From the IMG/VR virus record IMGVR_UViG_3300046001_004308, positions 1 to 41,145 of that record: DNA of 41,145 nt; one strand, given 5' to 3'. Below are positions 38,233 to 41,145 of the stretch, in pieces. Below the pieces are notes generated by a model, which did no database searches, was not told the origin of the DNA, and saw only the letters and a program-made list of their open reading frames with translations. The DNA is from a virus. The position numbers and the translations under genes are program-made. Numbering within the stretch: position 1 is the stretch's first letter; each line of letters begins with the position of its first letter.

Positions 38233-38571
38233 ATGGGCATCGAGCGCTTCTTCACCCAGTCGATAGCCGTCTACGCCTTCACCGCTTCCGGTACATGGCC
38301 ATTTGACAACACTTGGAACGCCATCACCGGATCTCCATTCAAGGGATCTTTCACCGAGCTTTCAGGGGACCGGGCTAAGGTGGGCGGTGCTACAGAGGCG
38401 CGGGCGGACGGGTTCTTTTGTCTGCCTTCAAGCGTCGCCGTGCTTTCAACCCACAAGATCAAGTGGAACAGCCGCACCTTTGAAATAGTCATGCCGCCCA
38501 AGACGTTCCCGGAGTTTCCAGGGCACCACCAAGAGGTCTACGTCAGGGAATCGCCGGAGGCCGTGATATGA
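38233..38571 (+). CDS. Head closure / stopper protein
   Basis: ATG 38233 directly follows the connector stop, giving 112 residues. The beta-barrel pattern (SIAVYAFTASGTWPFDNTWN, KIKWNSRTFEIVMPPKTFP, GHHQEVYVRE) and the place after the adaptor fit SPP1 gp16-type head completion proteins that block DNA leakage before tail joining. Sequence support is moderate; order support is good. Confidence 0.6.
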   Translation: MGIERFFTQSIAVYAFTASGTWPFDNTWNAITGSPFKGSFTELSGDRAKVGGATEARADGFFCLPSSVAVLSTHKIKWNSRTFEIVMPPKTFPEFPGHHQEVYVRESPEAVI

Positions 38572-38774
38572 GAATATACCCCGTAGAACCAGCGATTCAG
38601 GTGCCTATAATTGGAATTATTGACGTTACGACATTTGAGGATAGGTATACAAAAGGCATTGATCAGGAAGGCAATATGTATGAAGATAGGGGGCATGGCT
38701 GGGAGCCTAAGCCAAAGACCGATCTACAGTCTGCCACCGAAGAGCTTGACGCATATCTTGCGGTGAAACCATGA
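38568..38774 (+). CDS. Small hypothetical protein
   Basis: ATG 38568 overlaps the previous stop, giving 68 residues. The coding is AT-richer than in the neighbours. It is acidic (begins MRIYPVEPAIQVPIIGIIDV) with no motif I recognise. It is coupled to the next gene by an ATGA overlap. Confidence 0.5.
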   Translation: MRIYPVEPAIQVPIIGIIDVTTFEDRYTKGIDQEGNMYEDRGHGWEPKPKTDLQSATEELDAYLAVKP

Positions 38775-39214
38775 TCGGCATAACCATAACCCCGTCCCAT
38801 ATCGACTACTCGAAGATCATCGACGAAAAGACGGTTGAGAATATTATAATGGGAGAGTGCATTATTCTGCGATCATTCGCCGTCGAGCTTGCACCTATAA
38901 AGGATGGGGAGTTAAAAAACAGCATCATGTGGAAAACGTCCAAGGCAAAGGGCGGACTAAACCAAGCCGGAGCCAAGACGCCGCATACCAGCGAAATAAG
39001 CGATCCTGGGCAGGATGAAGGCTACGTCGGGTCAAACCTTGAATACGCCGGTCCAGTCGAGTACGGACGGAAGGACCAGCCGAACTACCCGCGCCAGCCC
39101 TACCTGCGGCCGGCCGTTGACTACAGCAAAAAGGCCCGCGAGACACGGCGCTCGGGGGTCATCAAGGCCGCAATCAAGGCCGCATACAACCCGAACCCGA
39201 AAGGCGGTGCATAA
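38771..39214 (+). CDS. Neck/tail joining protein, HK97 gp10-like
   Basis: This 147-residue protein has the gp10-like order: an N-terminal helix (RSFAVELAPIKDGELKNSIM), a central loop with GYVGSNLEYAGPVEYGRKDQ, and PRQPYLRPAVDYSKK. The P.PFLRPA motif and the Y..PVEYG motif are the family hallmarks. It would shape the interface between head completion and tail. Confidence 0.82.
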   Translation: MIGITITPSHIDYSKIIDEKTVENIIMGECIILRSFAVELAPIKDGELKNSIMWKTSKAKGGLNQAGAKTPHTSEISDPGQDEGYVGSNLEYAGPVEYGRKDQPNYPRQPYLRPAVDYSKKARETRRSGVIKAAIKAAYNPNPKGGA

Positions 39215-39609
39215 TGGCCAGCACGTCGATAGAACAGGCCATTGATGCCAAGCTACGCGCCCAGACGGCTTGGCTTGCCACCCTCACCGGGGGATTATGG
39301 CCTTACAGCGCCCCGGACGCGGCTATCGAGCCATACGGCTTCTACAACGTGATTTCCGACCCCACCGATGAAGAGGCCTTTGAGAATACCGACACGGGAA
39401 TAGCGCGGGTCCAGTTTGATTTTGTGGTGTCGAGCAAGGCGCACAAGTCCATACCACTCGCCGCCCGGAAGTACCTGAACCACATCGCGCCGTGGGTTGA
39501 CGGGGTCAGTGTTACGTCAATCGTCGCCGACGGGGTGCGGGATATTGAGCTTACCGGGAACGCGTGGCAGTTCCAGTTTGACGTCATGGTCGAATACACA
39601 AGGGTTTAG
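39214..39609 (+). CDS. Tail completion / terminator protein
   Basis: This 131-residue protein begins STSIEQAIDAKLRAQTAWLA and continues with YGFYNVISDPTDEEAFENTD, VQFDFVVSSKAHKSIPLAAR and ends with WQFQFDVMVEYTRV. This matches the small alpha/beta tail terminator (gpU/gp17-like, DUF3168-type) that caps the tube and joins it to the head. Order just before the tube region supports it. Confidence 0.7.
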   Translation: MASTSIEQAIDAKLRAQTAWLATLTGGLWPYSAPDAAIEPYGFYNVISDPTDEEAFENTDTGIARVQFDFVVSSKAHKSIPLAARKYLNHIAPWVDGVSVTSIVADGVRDIELTGNAWQFQFDVMVEYTRV

Positions 39610-39617
39610 GGGGAAGC

Positions 39618-40259
39618 GTGGAAAAGGCGAGGCGAATCGCGCTTGTAGGAAACGGGGCGACTACCCGGGATTCTGACAACTTCGACGGCGAGATATGGAC
39701 AACGGCGAGCGTGGCGAAAATACTGCCAAGGGTGGACCGGGTATTCGAGGTCCATTCCACCTATGACGCGCCAAGGCTGAACGGGTACGGCGTCCCGGTG
39801 ATGACCGACGGACGCAAGGCGGACCTGGTTAAATGCGAGCCGTTGCCGATTGACGATATGGTGAAAGAATACGGGGCCATGTTCCAGTTCAGCTTCGACT
39901 ACATGGCCGCCTTCATCCTTCGCGGGAAAAATAAGACATCCGAGGTTGTAACCTATGGAATTGATTTGACAACCGATACGGAATACAATCAATTCAGGCA
40001 GTCTTTCTACTATTGGATCGGGATGCTTCGCGGAAGTGGAATACCGGTGAGGATATCGCTAGGGTCGGCGATACTGAACCGGAAATGGGTCTATTGCCAC
40101 GAACGCGACGAGATAGACGAAGTATCGAAGAAGCTCCTTTCCATGGCCGAAAAAAAGGTCGAGGAATTCGAGCAGGAAACGGACGATGCCCGCATGAAAC
40201 TTGCGGCATCCCAAGGCTACAGACAATGCGCCCTTGATATAGGGCGTATGGGGGTATAA
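39618..40259 (+). CDS. Rossmann-like protein of unknown function in the tail operon
   Basis: GTG 39618 with GGGGGAAG upstream gives 213 residues. RRIALVGNGATTRDSDNFDG, EIWTTASVAKILPRVDRVFE and VHSTYDAPRLNG, followed by GMLRGSGIPVRISLGSAIL, match a phage family with a glycine-rich first loop and the pattern EIW...RVDR.FE.H. The fold looks nucleotide-binding, but no reaction is known. It interrupts the usual order of tail terminator and tube genes and is non-structural in look. Confidence 0.6.
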   Translation: MEKARRIALVGNGATTRDSDNFDGEIWTTASVAKILPRVDRVFEVHSTYDAPRLNGYGVPVMTDGRKADLVKCEPLPIDDMVKEYGAMFQFSFDYMAAFILRGKNKTSEVVTYGIDLTTDTEYNQFRQSFYYWIGMLRGSGIPVRISLGSAILNRKWVYCHERDEIDEVSKKLLSMAEKKVEEFEQETDDARMKLAASQGYRQCALDIGRMGV

Positions 40260-40748
40260 ATGAGCGCTACTACAAGGACGCTGGGACATAACTGGACTGT
40301 CAAGCTACTCACCGGGGGTACGTGCACCGCATGTTCAACCGACGCGGATGCCGTCAAGGTTACTGTCGGGTCGTGTACCGTGCTGGGAGGCATGGACAAC
40401 CTGGACATCGGCGGGACAAAAGACATGATCGACGTTACCGCCTTCGAGGATACGATAACGAAGAACGTTCCGGGGCGTATCTCACTCGACACTCTGAGTT
40501 TTTCCGGGTCATACGACGGCGTATGCTCCACGCAGAAAACCATCGTTGGGGACATCTTCCACGAGGGAAGTGTAGCCACAGCCAACACGGTCCGCGTGGT
40601 TGTCGCAACCGACACGGTGAACAAGCGGAGGCATACCATCATCGGGTACGTTAACAACGTCAAGGTGACGATCCCGGTCAAGGGCAAGGGTAACTTTTCC
40701 TTTAGCCTGCTTCCGACCAGGAAGATCCAGGTCTGCACCACGGCATAG
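40260..40748 (+). CDS. Major tail (tube) protein
   Basis: ATG 40260 directly follows the previous stop, giving 162 residues. The beta-rich sequence (NWTVKLLTGGTCTACSTDAD, MIDVTAFEDTITKNVPGRIS, LDTLSFSGSYDGV, FSFSLLPTRKIQV) with the DVT.F.D......G..... pattern is typical of tail tube subunits. A terminator follows, then the tail assembly chaperone, which is the standard order. Confidence 0.85.
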   Translation: MSATTRTLGHNWTVKLLTGGTCTACSTDADAVKVTVGSCTVLGGMDNLDIGGTKDMIDVTAFEDTITKNVPGRISLDTLSFSGSYDGVCSTQKTIVGDIFHEGSVATANTVRVVVATDTVNKRRHTIIGYVNNVKVTIPVKGKGNFSFSLLPTRKIQVCTTA

Positions 40749-40754
40749 CAATTG

Positions 40755-40783
40755 GCCGGGCCTATCGAATGGTCCGGCTTTTC
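40755..40783 (+). terminator. Terminator after the tail tube gene
   Basis: GCCGGGCC (40755-40762) pairs with GGTCCGGC (40771-40778) with one G.U pair and an eight-base loop, followed by TTTTCTTC. Partial termination here would keep the tube protein, needed in many copies, above the chaperone and tape measure proteins. Confidence 0.8.
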
Positions 40784-40797
40784 TTCAAGGGGGATAG

Positions 40798-41145
40798 ATG
40801 AAGGTCCAGTTGGTGAAGGGCGAGACAAAGGCAACTTTCGGGAAGGGTAGCGCGTTCGAGTTCGACTATTTCCACCGTCCGCTTACGGTCGAGGAAAAAT
40901 ACCGGGTGCGGACCCATATCGTATGGGGCAAGCCGACCAAGGCCAAGACCCGCGAGCCCGACTGGGGGAAATTCGACGCCCTGGAATTGATACGACTTGC
41001 CGTTACCAGGATCGAGCGGCTGAATGACTCGGACGATACCAAGATCGGAAGCATCGAGGATTTCCTTTCATCCACCTTCGAGGCGTCTATTATTGACGGG
41101 GCCATAACCGCCATCTGGATCGAGGTATTCATAGCGATGGAGCTT
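40798..41145 (+). CDS. Tail assembly chaperone, 3' truncated by window edge
   Basis: ATG 40798 has AAGGGGG upstream. The 116 visible residues begin MKVQLVKGETKATFGKGSAF and end at AMEL at the window edge. The last 42 codons match codons 12-137 at the left end with nearly identical protein sequence, and the left copy carries on into the frameshift site. Joined in a circle the full gpG-like protein would have about 136 residues. The order after the tube gene supports the assignment. Confidence 0.75.
   Translation, partial: MKVQLVKGETKATFGKGSAFEFDYFHRPLTVEEKYRVRTHIVWGKPTKAKTREPDWGKFDALELIRLAVTRIERLNDSDDTKIGSIEDFLSSTFEASIIDGAITAIWIEVFIAMEL
41020..41145 (+). repeat. Right-end copy of the diverged terminal overlap
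   Basis: It matches 12-137 over 126 bases with nine wobble-position differences. Upstream of 41020 the similarity fades quickly (five differences in the adjoining nine bases), as at the edge of an error-tolerant contig end. Confidence 0.8.

Overview
The window looks like the essentially complete genome of a tailed, long-tailed (siphovirus-type) bacteriophage of about 41 kb, moderately GC-rich, with almost every gene on the + strand in tightly overlapping, translationally coupled operons. The right end runs back into the left end. The last gene (tail assembly chaperone, from 40798) is cut by the window edge, and its last 126 bases reappear at 12-137 with nine third-codon-position differences; at the left end the gene is completed and followed by the tape measure gene. 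The simplest reading is a circular or terminally redundant genome whose two ends were assembled from slightly different strains. The host is not identifiable. Sigma70-type promoters (TTGACA/TATAAT), strong Shine-Dalgarno sites, a GTA-type holin and Sec-type export fit a Gram-negative bacterium, and a cobalamin-type radical SAM enzyme hints at an anaerobic or B12-using host.

Layout. 1-7436: tail chaperone with a programmed -1 frameshift, tape measure, tail-tip proteins and a beta-helix tail spike. 7452-9430: a class 3 lipase-like protein, then a lysis cassette (coiled-coil membrane protein, L,D-transpeptidase-like enzyme, three-TM holin) closed by a strong terminator. 9466-12362: an early operon from a consensus promoter with many very small genes, an HNH nuclease, a tRNA-like element, SSB, an exported lytic transglycosylase and a MazG-like enzyme. 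12318-12623: a regulatory switch with the only convincing minus-strand gene, a ribbon-helix-helix protein expressed from a divergent, apparently leaderless promoter. 12624-16046: recombination and accessory genes (DUF1351, an SSB-tailed protein, an HExxH protein). 16043-18517: an RNA control element, a replication initiator that carries its own iteron origin, and a DnaB-type helicase. 18510-22410: B12 radical SAM enzyme, membrane protein, a second copy of the RNA control element in front of an antirepressor, ASCH protein and PAPS-reductase-like protein. 22407-27855: ParB-like protein, small and large terminase, SPP1-type portal, and a minor head protein fused to a JAMM metalloprotease domain. 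27852-30256: an accessory stretch with two long pentanucleotide repeat arrays flanking one gene. 30257-40748: scaffold, P22-type coat, decoration/fibre-like proteins, connector and tail completion proteins, tail tube.

The most striking find is a pair of paralogous RNA elements at 16043-16203 and 19923-20082. Each has two tandem promoters. The upstream promoter makes an RNA that begins exactly with a hairpin. The downstream promoter makes a roughly 70-nt RNA that is a three-way-junction terminator. In both copies the two loops of the small RNA are complementary to two upstream segments, and those pairs have changed together between the copies. This resembles the C4/ant antisense logic of P1-like phages and sits in front of an antirepressor and of the replication initiator. 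Two further promoter-terminator leaders (28412-28530 and 30070-30208) also have terminator loops complementary to upstream leader sequence.

No integrase, ParA or DNA polymerase was seen. A repressor-like protein plus antirepressor suggests a temperate or formerly temperate phage, perhaps maintained without integration.
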